A stretch of DNA of 37,500 bases from Clostridia bacterium (GTDB lineage Bacteria > Bacillota > Clostridia > Christensenellales > Aristaeellaceae), in the NCBI GenBank assembly GCA_017936765.1, contig JAGBEX010000007.1, positions 1-37,500 of the forward strand, read 5' to 3'. The notes beneath the pieces are model-generated. The model was given only the letters and a program-made list of their open reading frames with translations. It did no database searches and had not been told where the DNA came from. Both the position numbers and the translations under genes were made by a program. Positions 15,250 to 23,152 of the stretch are shown here, one piece after another (the first letter of the stretch is position 1; each line of letters opens with the position of its first letter).

Positions 15250-15518
15250 GAGGAATTGCGTTCCGTCACTATGTCCGGCGCAAGCGCCGTCCACGGCCGT
15301 TCCTCCGCGTAAGGAATGTTTTCAGCTTCGGCCATCACCGGGACAAGCCCGGCGCTGGCTACACTTGCCCATTGCAAGCAATGGGCCGCGTTAGTCAGGC
15401 TAAAGCCTGACCTCATAGAGGCGAAAACGCCCCGCCCCGCCGGGAAACCCGGCGGATACGATTACAGTCAGAGGTGCTGCGGCACCTCCGACACCTCCAA
15501 AGGTTACCAAAAGATCTC
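15250..15518 (+). repeat. train of consecutive hairpins between glyA and the RNase J gene
   Basis: No gene is seen here. At least eight good short hairpins follow one another, among them CGGCG/CGCCG with loop CAAG (15276-15289), CCGGG/CCCGG with loop ACAAG (15338-15352), GCCCATTG/CAATGGGC with loop CAAG (15367-15386), TCAGGC/GCCTGA with loop TAAA (15395-15410), CCGCCGGG/CCCGGCGG with loop AAA (15437-15455), and GAGGTGC/GCACCTC (15471-15488). Part of it is repeated at 23153-23234. Confidence 0.8.
15329..15410 (+). repeat. dispersed repeat family 2, copy 1
   Basis: The block from TCGGCCATCACCG to CGCTGGCTACACTT is nearly identical to the reverse complement of 23153-23234. The two differences within it are a compensatory pair (stem CCGGG/CCCGG here, CCGAG/CTCGG there). 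A second hairpin with a CAAG loop and the conserved word CGTTAGTC follow, then a third hairpin. Confidence 0.85.
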
Positions 15519-15549
15519 CCGGAGAGGCAAGCGCTTCTCCGGTTTTTTT
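15519..15549 (+). terminator. strong terminator-like hairpin upstream of the RNase J gene
   Basis: A 10-bp stem CCGGAGAGGC/GCTTCTCCGG (one G-T pair) with loop AAGC is followed by seven T. It closes the hairpin train and would block transcripts entering from the glyA side. Confidence 0.88.
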
Positions 15550-15632
15550 CTTTTCAAGCAGTTTTCACGAAAAAGAAATGTGAACTTCATCGAAATTTTT
15601 ATGGATTTGTTCTGGTACTTTTCAGCTGATTG

Positions 15633-15641
15633 TGATATAAT
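15633..15641 (+). promoter_or_regulatory. extended -10 promoter of the RNase J gene
   Basis: TGATATAAT is a perfect extended -10 element. No good -35 box is found at 16-18 bp, as expected for this promoter type. It predicts a leader of about 220 nt before the start codon at 15871. Confidence 0.65.
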
Positions 15642-15732
15642 AACAGAACGAAAGGGCTTTTTGCTTTATAGAAATGCGAAAGTCTCTGTCAAATGTGCAA
15701 CTGCAATCGAATAGCATGGAACGATACGGCTG

Positions 15733-15777
15733 GCAGGGATGCAGCAAATCCGCACCCTGCATACCGCATTTGTTGCA
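15733..15777 (+). promoter_or_regulatory. inverted repeats in the RNase J leader, possible pseudoknot or switch
   Basis: GCAGGG (15733-15738) can pair with CCCTGC (15755-15760), and TGCAGCAAAT (15740-15749) with ATTTGTTGCA (15768-15777, one G-T pair). The two helices interleave, so they form either an H-type pseudoknot or two exclusive states. The position in the leader of a ribonuclease gene suggests autoregulation, which is inference. Confidence 0.45.
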
Positions 15778-15870
15778 GTTTATCAAAAACAGAAGTATAG
15801 CGACAGGCGTTGCCTGCTGCTTCGTTTGATTTTTGTGTTGTTGAAATGTGAGGCTGAAAGGAGGCTTCCT

Positions 15871-17550
15871 GTGAATTCAAGAATGACCAATACGAATGCT
15901 CCGAGCAAGCTGCGCATCGTCTCCCTGGGCGGTGTGGACGAGATCGGCAAGAATATGACCGTCTTCGAGTATGAAGACGATATCGTGGTTATCGACTGTG
16001 GCAGCATCTTCCCCAAGGAGGATCTGCTGGGTATCGACCTGGTGATCCCAGATGTGACCTATCTTGTAGAAAAGAAAAAGAACGTACGCGGGTATCTGTT
16101 CACCCACGGCCACGAGGATCACATCGGCGCTACGCCCTATATCCTCCGCCAGGTGCCTGCCCCCCTTTATGGCACCAAGCTGACCCTGGCACTGGTGGAT
16201 ATCAAGCTCAAGGAGCATCGCCTGGGGAACATCCCCATGCGCGTGGTGCAGCCCCGGGATGAGATCCAGCTGGGCAAGTTCACTGCCAAGTTCATCCACG
16301 TGAGCCACTCCATTGCGGGCGCCTGCGCCATCGCGCTGACCTGCCCCGCCGGCACCGTGGTGGTCACCGGCGACTTCAAGGTGGACTACACCCCCATCGA
16401 TGGTCACGTCACTGACCTGGCCACCTTTGCCGCCCTGGGCGAAAAGGGTGTGCTGGCCATGCTGTGCGAATCCACCAACGTGGAGCGCCCGGGCCACACC
16501 ATGAGCGAAATGAAGATCGGCACCACCTTCGAGAAGCTCTTCCGGGATGCCGAGGGTCGTGTTATTGTAGCCATGTTTGCCAGTAACATCCACCGTATGC
16601 AGATGATCATCGATAGCGCCATCCGCTACGGACGCCGGGTATGCTTCATTGGCCGCAGCATGGTGAACAATAGCCGTGTGGCCATGCAGATCGGCGAACT
16701 GCACATCCCAGAGGAGTGCATCATCGACCAGGATGATCTGGATCAGTACCCCGACCACGAGGTGCTGGTGCTGACCACCGGCGCCCAGGGCGAGGCCATG
16801 GCTGGCCTGACCCGCATGGCTTATGCAGAACACCGCAAGCTGCAGATCCGCCAGAGCGATATGGTGATCATTTCCGCAAATCCCATTCCCGGCAACGAGA
16901 AGTTCATCTCCCGGGTCATCAACCAGCTGTACCGCTGCGGCGCTCAGGTGGTGTATGAGGCTCTGGCGGAGGTTCACGTTTCCGGCCACGCCCGCCAGGA
17001 GGAGCTGAAGCTGATCCACGCCCTGGTGAAGCCCAAGTATTTCATTCCCGTTCACGGCGAATACCGTATGCTGTGGCAGCACGCCGAGCTGGCCGCCAGC
17101 ATGGGCATGGACGACAAGAACATCGTGATCCCGGAGATCGGCCAGGTCATTGAAATGACCCAGGACACCCTGTCCCTGGGCGAGCAGGTCCCCACCGGCG
17201 GCGTGCTGGTGGACGGCCTGGGCATTGGCGACGTGGGCAATGTGGTGCTGCGCGACCGCAAGCACCTGAGCCAGGATGGCCTGATCATCGTGTGCATGGC
17301 CATCGACCGTGACGAGGCCAAGCTCATTTCCGGCCCCGATATCATCAGCCGCGGCTTTATCTACGTCCGCGAGAATGAGGATATCATCGAGAATACCCGC
17401 GACGTGGTGCGCCAGATCCTCATGAGCAGCGACCTCTCCGGCGAGAACTGGCCCAATATCAAGAACCGCATCAAGGACGATCTGCACCGCTACATCTACG
17501 AGAAGATCAAGCGCAACCCCATGATCCTCCCCATTATTCTCGATATCTGA
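15871..17550 (+). CDS. rnj: ribonuclease J
   Basis: A 559-residue metallo-beta-lactamase/beta-CASP ribonuclease with 5'-3' exonuclease and endonuclease activity, central to mRNA decay and rRNA maturation in Bacillota. Motifs: GGVDEIGKNM at the N-terminus, zinc site FTHGHEDHIGA (residues 77-87), VSHSI, VVTGDFKVD, beta-CASP segments LCESTNVERPGHT and SANPIPGNE, then VHVSGHARQEE and PVHGEYRM, and a C-terminal domain needed for dimerisation. The start is GTG because AAAGGAGG lies 6 nt upstream; the next in-frame ATG is 18 nt away and an open stretch 44 codons upstream has no ribosome binding site. The length equals that of B. subtilis RNase J1. It is followed by a ylbF-family gene, a link to RNA decay. 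Confidence 0.96.
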   Translation: MNSRMTNTNAPSKLRIVSLGGVDEIGKNMTVFEYEDDIVVIDCGSIFPKEDLLGIDLVIPDVTYLVEKKKNVRGYLFTHGHEDHIGATPYILRQVPAPLYGTKLTLALVDIKLKEHRLGNIPMRVVQPRDEIQLGKFTAKFIHVSHSIAGACAIALTCPAGTVVVTGDFKVDYTPIDGHVTDLATFAALGEKGVLAMLCESTNVERPGHTMSEMKIGTTFEKLFRDAEGRVIVAMFASNIHRMQMIIDSAIRYGRRVCFIGRSMVNNSRVAMQIGELHIPEECIIDQDDLDQYPDHEVLVLTTGAQGEAMAGLTRMAYAEHRKLQIRQSDMVIISANPIPGNEKFISRVINQLYRCGAQVVYEALAEVHVSGHARQEELKLIHALVKPKYFIPVHGEYRMLWQHAELAASMGMDDKNIVIPEIGQVIEMTQDTLSLGEQVPTGGVLVDGLGIGDVGNVVLRDRKHLSQDGLIIVCMAIDRDEAKLISGPDIISRGFIYVRENEDIIENTRDVVRQILMSSDLSGENWPNIKNRIKDDLHRYIYEKIKRNPMILPIILDI

Positions 17551-17569
17551 TGATGATTGCATAACAAGC

Positions 17570-17596
17570 AGGAGGCATCCCTGTGGGCTGCCTCCT
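17570..17596 (+). other. hairpin after the RNase J gene
   Basis: An 8-bp stem AGGAGGCA/TGCCTCCT without a T-run lies 20 nt after the stop codon. It is unlikely to terminate on its own and could be a processing or stabilising element between rnj and ylbF. Confidence 0.5.
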
Positions 17597-17669
17597 CTTG
17601 AATGTTTTGGCCGCTTGCATGAAAAGCGCCCCGCCATCCGTTATACATCATGAAAGGCAGGTATATCCT

Positions 17670-18014
17670 ATGGAATACTCCGCTGCCCACCGCCTGGCCA
17701 ACGAGCTGCGCCAGAGCGAGGAATACATGACCTACCACCGCCTGAAGGACGAGGTCATGGCCGACGAGACCCAGGCCGCCCTCATCCGTGAATACAAAAA
17801 GCTGCAGATCCAGCTGCAAATGGCCGCCATGTCCGGCCAGCAGCCCGACAGCGAGGATATGCAGCGCTTCTCCGGCATCTCCGCCCTGCTCTTCGGCAAG
17901 CCCGAGATCAGCCAGTACCTCCTGGCCGAAATGCGTTTGCAACAAGCCATGGCGGATATCTTCAAAATCATTACTGATGCCGCTGGATTGGATATGCAAC
18001 TGCCGGGCATGTGA
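17670..18014 (+). CDS. YlbF family regulator
   Basis: A 114-residue, mainly helical protein of the YlbF/YmcA family. In B. subtilis YlbF, YmcA and YaaT form the Y-complex that works with RNase Y in mRNA processing and promotes competence, biofilm formation and sporulation. Here the typical pattern is seen: an N-terminal helix SAAHRLANELRQSEEY, YHRLKDEVMAD, a middle helix with KLQIQLQMAAMSGQ, and a C-terminal helix with LLAEMRLQQAMADIFKII. The start at MEYSAAH is chosen by homology; the ribosome binding site (GAAAGG) is weak. It lies 119 nt after the RNase J gene, consistent with a shared RNA-decay role. Confidence 0.82.
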   Translation: MEYSAAHRLANELRQSEEYMTYHRLKDEVMADETQAALIREYKKLQIQLQMAAMSGQQPDSEDMQRFSGISALLFGKPEISQYLLAEMRLQQAMADIFKIITDAAGLDMQLPGM

Positions 18015-18020
18015 CCAAAA

Positions 18021-18040
18021 GCCTCCCTCTCGAGGGAGGT
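18021..18040 (+). other. hairpin following the ylbF gene
   Basis: A near-perfect palindrome CCTCCCTC/GAGGGAGG with a two-base centre, 7 nt after the ylbF stop and directly joined to repeat family 3. No T-run follows. Confidence 0.55.
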
Positions 18041-18091
18041 GGCAGCCGCCTGCGGCCGACGGAAGGAGTGGTTCTGCCGCTTGTTTCAGCG
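18038..18091 (+). repeat. dispersed repeat family 3, copy 2
   Basis: A 54-nt match to 95-148 with four differences. The short hairpin is kept: where copy 1 has an A-T pair this copy has a G-T pair when read as minus-strand RNA. It lies in the ylbF-mltG gap. Confidence 0.75.
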
Positions 18092-18118
18092 CGCTGCTTC
18101 CCGCCGTGCCACAAACTA

Positions 18119-18151
18119 AATTCCGCATTCCGAATTCCGCATTCCGAATTA
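18119..18151 (+). repeat. short tandem repeat of CGAATTCCGCATTC units
   Basis: Two and a half alternating units of ATTCCGCATTCCGAATT. A related shorter copy, inverted in part, lies at 36873-36893 upstream of galE. It carries EcoRI-like GAATTC palindromes. It separates repeat family 3 from the mltG ribosome binding site. No function is evident. Confidence 0.6.
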
Positions 18152-18180
18152 TCCCACGCTTCCTCGTAAGGAGGTCCCCC

Positions 18181-19362
18181 ATGAAAAAGAAGCGCAACTA
18201 CACCTACCGCACCATGCGGGACGAGCGCCAGTACGGCCTGTATTGGTATTCCGCCCTGTGGAATATCCTGCGCCCGCTGCTGGTGGGCCTGGGCGCGGTG
18301 ATCGTGGTCATCGGCCTGGTGTATTCCGGCTGGAATGCCCTCTACGAGAGCTTTCTGGCGCCGGTGAACATTGAAAACCGCACCGACGTGGCCTTTGAGG
18401 TGGAAAGCGGCCAGAGCCTGACCCGCGTGGCCAACAACCTGGAAGCCGCCGGGCTGATCCGCAACCGCACCGTGTTCAAGTATTACTGCGACTTTGCCGG
18501 AATGGGTCAGAAGATCCAGGCTGGCAACTACTTTTTGCAGCCCTCCATGACCATGCAGGAGATCGCCGACCAGCTCACCCGGGGCGATGGCAACCCGCTG
18601 GTGCGGAACATCACCATGATCCCCGGCTGGACGCTGGAGGACTTTGCCGCCCGGCTGGTGGAGGACGAGGTGCTGGAGAGCAGCGACGAGTTCCTTGCCC
18701 TGTGCCGCTCCGGCAGCCAGTTCAGCGATTTCTATTACGTGGCCGATGCGCTGGCAACCCCCAATGCCGCCCAGCGCAAGTATCTGCTGGAGGGCTACCT
18801 GGCGCCCAACACCTATGAGATCTACACCAGCGCCTCGGCAGAGGATATCATCCGCAAGCTGCTGAGCCAGACCGAGCGCGCCTTCCCTGCGGATTACCAG
18901 GACTACGCCGCCGGGCTGGGCTACACCATGGATGAAATGCTCACCCTGGCCTCCATGATCGAAAAGGAAGCCAAGAGCAGCGATTTTGCCAAGGTGTCCG
19001 CTGTGTTCCACAACCGTCTCAAGCAGGGCATGAAGCTGCAGAGCGACGTGACCATCCACTATGTGACCGGCGTGCGCAAAATGTCCCTGGACAACAGCGA
19101 TTTGGGTACCCACAGCCTGTACAACACCTACGAGAATGCTGGCCTGCCCCTGGGCCCCATCTGCGCCCCCTCGGTGGATGCCATCAACGCTGCCCTGTAC
19201 CCGGACGAGACCTATGTGGCGGAGAACTACCTCTACTTCTGCGCCAAGGATCCGGAAAGCGGCGAACTGTACTTCTCCAAGACCCTGCAGGAGCATGAGC
19301 AGGCCGTGGCCATCTATGCGCCCCTGTGGAAGGAATACGACCAGTCGAGAGGGATCCAATGA
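18181..19362 (+). CDS. mltG: endolytic murein transglycosylase MltG
   Basis: A 393-residue membrane-anchored enzyme that cuts nascent peptidoglycan strands and sets glycan length during cell elongation. A cytoplasmic basic N-terminus is followed by one membrane segment (about residues 28-50, RPLLVGLGAVIVVIGLVYSG). The extracytoplasmic part has a LysM-like region and the YceG catalytic domain. Catalytic Glu261 is in LASMIEKEAKS, equivalent to Glu218 of E. coli MltG by motif. LGTHSLYNTYENAGLPLGPI is the usual substrate-groove motif. GGAGG lies 6 nt before the ATG. The last codon and stop overlap the start of the next gene (ATGA). In B. subtilis the homologous yrrL is likewise followed by U32 genes. 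Confidence 0.94.
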   Translation: MKKKRNYTYRTMRDERQYGLYWYSALWNILRPLLVGLGAVIVVIGLVYSGWNALYESFLAPVNIENRTDVAFEVESGQSLTRVANNLEAAGLIRNRTVFKYYCDFAGMGQKIQAGNYFLQPSMTMQEIADQLTRGDGNPLVRNITMIPGWTLEDFAARLVEDEVLESSDEFLALCRSGSQFSDFYYVADALATPNAAQRKYLLEGYLAPNTYEIYTSASAEDIIRKLLSQTERAFPADYQDYAAGLGYTMDEMLTLASMIEKEAKSSDFAKVSAVFHNRLKQGMKLQSDVTIHYVTGVRKMSLDNSDLGTHSLYNTYENAGLPLGPICAPSVDAINAALYPDETYVAENYLYFCAKDPESGELYFSKTLQEHEQAVAIYAPLWKEYDQSRGIQ

Positions 19363-20597
19363 TGAAGAAAATGCCTGAGCTGCTCTGCCCCGCTGGCAGC
19401 ATGGAGAGCCTGCGCGCCGCCCTGCACTTTGGCGCGGATGCGGTCTACGGCGGCATGAAGCGCTTTGGTCTGCGCGCCTTTGCAGGCAATTTTGACGAGG
19501 AGCAGCTCCGCGAGGCGGTGCGCCTGGTGCATGAAAAGGGCAAGAAGTTCTACCTCACCATGAACGTGATGCCCTTCGACGACCAGATGGACGACTATGT
19601 GGAGACCGCCCGCATCGCCTATGGCGTCGGCGTGGACGCGGCTATCGTCAGCGACATTGGCGCCATTGTGACCCTGCGGGAAAAGGTGCCGGAGCTGCCC
19701 CTCCACGTCAGCACCCAGGCCAGCACGGTGAATGCCGCCGCGGTGAAGCACTACCAGGCGCTGGGCTGCGAAAGGGTGATCCTCGCCCGTGAGGTGAGCC
19801 TCGACCGCATGAAGGCCATGCGCGCCCAGCTGGACGATAGCATGGAGCTGGAGGCCTTTGTGCATGGCGCGTCCTGCGTGGCCTATTCCGGCAGGTGCCT
19901 GCTCAGCGCCGTGCTGGCGGGCCGCAGCGGCAATCAGGGCGCCTGCGCCCAGCCCTGCCGCTGGCAATATGCCGTGGTGGAACAAAAGCGCCCCGGCGAA
20001 TACCTGCCCGTGTGCGAGGATACCAATGGCACCTACATTTTCTCGGCCAAGGACCTGAACCTGATGCCGCTCCTGCCCCAGTTGGTGGAGGCGGGCATCA
20101 GCAGCCTGAAGATCGAGGGCCGGATGAAAACCGAATACTATGTGGCGGTGGTCACCGGAGCCTATCGCCGCGCTCTGGATCTGCTTGCCCAGGGGGAGGA
20201 TGCCTTCCACGCTGCGCTGCCGGGCTTGCTGGCTGAGCTGACCTGCGCCAGCCACCGGGAGAGCGACACCGGCTTTGCCCTGGAACATCCCCAGCAGCCC
20301 GGCGGGGCAGAGGGCTTCCACCAGGAGCGGGAGTACATCGCCCGTGTGATGGAACCCGCCGCCGCAGGCACCCCTGCCCGCCTGATGCTGAAGAACCGCT
20401 TCCATGCGGGGGACACCCTGGAGGTCATGACGGCGCGGGGCGTGTTCCAGGTGGAGGCCACGGCCTTCCTGCGGGAAAAGACCGGCGAGACCCTGGACAC
20501 CCTGGGCGTGGCGGGAGAATACATCCGCATGATACTGCCCATTGCTGTGGAAGAGGGCGACCTGATCCGTGGCGAGGTGCGCAATCACCGCAAGTAA
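19359..20597 (+). CDS. U32 family peptidase-like protein, TrhP/RlhA type
   Basis: A 412-residue protein of the U32 family. Members once called collagenase-like peptidases include TrhP and RlhA, which hydroxylate uridines or cytidines of tRNA and 23S rRNA using prephenate-derived chemistry and an iron-sulfur cluster. The family signature is clear: LEAFVHGASCVAYSGRCLLS, followed by NQGACAQPCRW; four cysteines there are candidate cluster ligands. LLCPAGSMESL and FGADAVYGG open the TIM-barrel part. The start overlaps the mltG stop; ATG codons at 19359 and 19362 are both possible, with GAGAGGG upstream. Position after mltG matches yrrN/yrrO of B. subtilis, which favours tRNA hydroxylation. Protease activity is unlikely. 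Confidence 0.88.
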   Translation: MMKKMPELLCPAGSMESLRAALHFGADAVYGGMKRFGLRAFAGNFDEEQLREAVRLVHEKGKKFYLTMNVMPFDDQMDDYVETARIAYGVGVDAAIVSDIGAIVTLREKVPELPLHVSTQASTVNAAAVKHYQALGCERVILAREVSLDRMKAMRAQLDDSMELEAFVHGASCVAYSGRCLLSAVLAGRSGNQGACAQPCRWQYAVVEQKRPGEYLPVCEDTNGTYIFSAKDLNLMPLLPQLVEAGISSLKIEGRMKTEYYVAVVTGAYRRALDLLAQGEDAFHAALPGLLAELTCASHRESDTGFALEHPQQPGGAEGFHQEREYIARVMEPAAAGTPARLMLKNRFHAGDTLEVMTARGVFQVEATAFLREKTGETLDTLGVAGEYIRMILPIAVEEGDLIRGEVRNHRK

Positions 20598-20600
20598 TTC

Positions 20601-20629
20601 TTGCCAGCAGGTGGAAATTGTGCTATAGT
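20601..20629 (+). promoter_or_regulatory. promoter of rex
   Basis: TTGCCA (20601-20606), 17 bp and TATAGT (20624-20629), starting right after the U32 stop codon. The leader is about 45 nt. Confidence 0.75.
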
Positions 20630-20681
20630 TATTCAGTTAACGATGTACAGATGCGACTGCTTTTAGCAAGGAGGCAAAGCT

Positions 20682-21314
20682 ATGGCAGGCTATGTTTCAG
20701 ATGCGGTGATCCGCCGCTTACCCGGATATTACCGTCACCTGCGTGAGCTGGAAACCGCAGGTGTCACGCAGATCTCCTCCCAGGAGCTGGGCAAGCGGAT
20801 GCAGCTCACCCCTTCCCAGATCCGGCAGGATATCAACTGCTTTGGCGGTTTCGGCCGTCAGGGCTATGGGTATAATGTAACTGAACTCAAGGGACACATT
20901 GGCGAGATCCTGGGTCTGGATCGCCTGCACAAGGTGATCATCCTGGGCGCGGGCAGCATCGGCACCGCCGTGGCCCGCTATCCCACCTTCTCCCGCGAGG
21001 GCTTTGAGACCATTGCCATGTTCGATGTGGCGGTGGACAAGGTGGGCGGCACCGTGGGGGATATCCCCGTGCTGTCCATGGACAAGCTGGAAAGCTTTCT
21101 GGGTGAGAACCATGTGGACATCGCCGTGCTGGCGCTGCCTGCGGCCTATGCCCAGGACACGCTGGATCGCCTGTATGCAGGCGGCGTGCGGGCGGTGTGG
21201 AACTTTGCACCCACCGACCTGAACCACCCCAATGAGATGATCGTGGTGAACGTGCATCTCAGCGACAGCTTGCAGATCCTTTCCTACCGCATGGCACACA
21301 GCGAGGATGAATAA
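20682..21314 (+). CDS. rex: redox-sensing transcriptional repressor Rex
   Basis: A 210-residue dimeric repressor that senses the NADH/NAD+ ratio and releases DNA when NADH rises, switching on fermentation and NADH-recycling genes. Residues 1-75 form a winged helix (IRRLPGYYRHL, LTPSQIRQDINCFGGFGRQGYGY). Residues about 80-190 form the Rossmann domain with GAGSIGTAVA (dinucleotide loop) and FDVAVDKVG. The C-terminal helix swaps between subunits. AGGAGG precedes the ATG. It has its own promoter and is followed at 13 nt by the VanW-family gene. No full Rex operator palindrome was found at this promoter. Confidence 0.96.
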   Translation: MAGYVSDAVIRRLPGYYRHLRELETAGVTQISSQELGKRMQLTPSQIRQDINCFGGFGRQGYGYNVTELKGHIGEILGLDRLHKVIILGAGSIGTAVARYPTFSREGFETIAMFDVAVDKVGGTVGDIPVLSMDKLESFLGENHVDIAVLALPAAYAQDTLDRLYAGGVRAVWNFAPTDLNHPNEMIVVNVHLSDSLQILSYRMAHSEDE

Positions 21315-21327
21315 CCAGGAGGAAGCT

Positions 21328-23139
21328 ATGACGCAAACGCCCACCGGGGGCAGGCGAACGCGCCGCACACAGACGCATACCTACGAGGGCAGCGGTGAGG
21401 AGATCGTGACCAGCCGCAGCTCTGCCGCGCCCCGCCGCCAGGCGGTGAGCCGGGCGTCCACCGTGCGTCAGCCCATGGGTCGCTCGGAGGAGCTGAAGGA
21501 AAAGCAGCGCGCCTACCAGCAGGCCTACCGCCAGCCGGAGCAGCACGAGCGCCGCTTCAAGCAGCCGGTGGACACCAATGCGGTCTATGACGACTTTGAC
21601 GTATACGACCGGGACGCCCGCAAGGTGTATTCCAGCATGGAAAAGCGCAAGCGCCGTGATCCCCACCGGGGACTGTGGATGGCTGTGATCTTCCTGTGCC
21701 TGCTCTGCATCGGCGCCATCGGGCTGTTTCTGGCGCCCCAGGTGATGGGTGTGCAGTTTGCCACCATGCCCAACTGCGCCTTTGTGAATGGCAGCATCAT
21801 CACCATGGATCAGGAGAGGTACGACAACTACCGCGCCTACCGCAGCTACATGAGCAGCGACGTGATCTATCCCGGCGTGTATGTGGATGGGGTCAGCGTG
21901 GGCGGCATGACGGTGGAGCAGGCCAAGAGCGCCATCGGTCAGGTGAATGCCTCCGGCGGCGGTGATTTCGCCATCACGGTGAACATTGGCAACAAGAGCT
22001 GGAGCATTGATTCCGGCAAGGTCCCCATGACCCGCAACGACGATGAGGTGCTGTCCCAGGCCTATGCCCTGGGGCGCAGCAACACCACCGCCCTGCGCGG
22101 TACCAAGGTGACGCCCTTCCAGGAGCGCCTCAACGCGGCGCTGAACCTGCGCACCGCGCCGGTGAACCTGCAGACCCGCCTGACCTACGACAAGGCCACC
22201 ATCCGCCAACTGACGGACAGCATTGCCCAGTTTGTGAACCGGGAACCCATCAATGCCTCGGTGGCCACGTTTGACTTCAACACCCGCAGCTTTACCTTCA
22301 ACAGCGATTCGCCCGGCAGCTATATCGATGGCGATGCGCTGTACAATCAGGTGATCGGTATGCTGGAGGGCGGCCAGCGCTATGCCACGCTGGTGATGGA
22401 GCCGGAGATCATCCTGGCCTCGGTGACTAAGGCGGAACTGATGAACTCCTTCAAGCTCATTTCCAGCTACACCACGGAGACCACCTCCAACAGCAATCGC
22501 AACACCAACGTGCAGCTCTCGGCGGAGGCTATCAACGGCACCACCGTGCTGCCGGGGGAGACCTTCTCCTTCAACCGCGCCACCGGCCAGCGCACCGCTG
22601 AAAAGGGCTACCTGCCTGCGGCGGCCATTGCCGGCGGGCAGAGCGTGGACGAGATCGGCGGCGGCGTATGCCAGACCAGCTCCACACTGTTCAATGCCGT
22701 TGCCCGCGCCAATATGCAGATCGTGGATCGCAGCCCCCATGCCTGGCCCTCCAACTATGTGGACAAGGGCCTGGACGCCACGGTGAACTGGCCGAACCTG
22801 GACTTCAAGTTCAAGAACACCTCCGACTGGCCGATCTTCATCGTGTCCTACTACAACAAGCGCAAGGTGACCGTGGAGGTCTACGGCATGTCCCTGGGGG
22901 ACGGGGTGAGCATTGACCTGGAGTCCGAGGTGACCTATACCAAGAAGCCGCCCAGCGAACCCAACTACGTCCTGAACCCGGAGCTTGCCCCCGGCGAGCA
23001 GAAGACCACCATCAAGGCCCGCACCGGCTATGAGGTGGACACCTACAAGATCTGGTATCAGAACGGCGTGGAGGTCAAGCGGGAGAAGCTGTTTGACTCC
23101 ACCTACCGGATGTATCAGGAGACCATTGAGTACAATTGA
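21328..23139 (+). CDS. VanW family membrane-anchored protein
   Basis: A 603-residue cell-envelope protein. A long basic, Gln/Arg-rich cytoplasmic part (1-112) precedes one membrane segment (about 115-137, LWMAVIFLCLLCIGAIGLFL). Outside are a region with YPGVYVDGVSVGGMT, typical of the repeat that accompanies VanW, and the VanW core at about residues 380-520 (TVLPGETFSFN, GGGVCQTSSTLFNA). VanW proteins were first seen in vancomycin-resistance clusters but occur widely in Clostridia without resistance; some have links to peptidoglycan. The ATG is chosen because AGGAGG lies 5 nt upstream; an earlier in-frame ATG overlaps rex and lies before that site. It is co-transcribed with rex. No vanH/A/X genes are nearby, so resistance should not be inferred. 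Confidence 0.9.
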   Translation: MTQTPTGGRRTRRTQTHTYEGSGEEIVTSRSSAAPRRQAVSRASTVRQPMGRSEELKEKQRAYQQAYRQPEQHERRFKQPVDTNAVYDDFDVYDRDARKVYSSMEKRKRRDPHRGLWMAVIFLCLLCIGAIGLFLAPQVMGVQFATMPNCAFVNGSIITMDQERYDNYRAYRSYMSSDVIYPGVYVDGVSVGGMTVEQAKSAIGQVNASGGGDFAITVNIGNKSWSIDSGKVPMTRNDDEVLSQAYALGRSNTTALRGTKVTPFQERLNAALNLRTAPVNLQTRLTYDKATIRQLTDSIAQFVNREPINASVATFDFNTRSFTFNSDSPGSYIDGDALYNQVIGMLEGGQRYATLVMEPEIILASVTKAELMNSFKLISSYTTETTSNSNRNTNVQLSAEAINGTTVLPGETFSFNRATGQRTAEKGYLPAAAIAGGQSVDEIGGGVCQTSSTLFNAVARANMQIVDRSPHAWPSNYVDKGLDATVNWPNLDFKFKNTSDWPIFIVSYYNKRKVTVEVYGMSLGDGVSIDLESEVTYTKKPPSEPNYVLNPELAPGEQKTTIKARTGYEVDTYKIWYQNGVEVKREKLFDSTYRMYQETIEYN

Positions 23140-23152
23140 GCATAAGAGGGAG

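Noticed and set aside
15250..15518. CRISPR-like array between glyA and RNase J
   Set aside because: The hairpins differ in sequence and spacing, with no constant direct repeat or uniform spacer length.
17788..18180. A longer N-terminus for MltG reading through the ylbF gene
   Set aside because: The extension is out of frame with ylbF, crosses repeats and hairpins, and a strong GGAGG site marks the ATG at 18181.
20601..20681. A Rex operator (TTGTGAA/TTCACAA type) at the rex promoter
   Set aside because: Only loose half-sites (TTGTGC, AGTTAAC) are seen; no palindrome with correct spacing, so autoregulation cannot be claimed.
21328..23139. Vancomycin-resistance cluster because of VanW
   Set aside because: No vanS/R, vanH, ligase or vanX gene is near. 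VanW-domain proteins are common wall-associated proteins in Clostridia.
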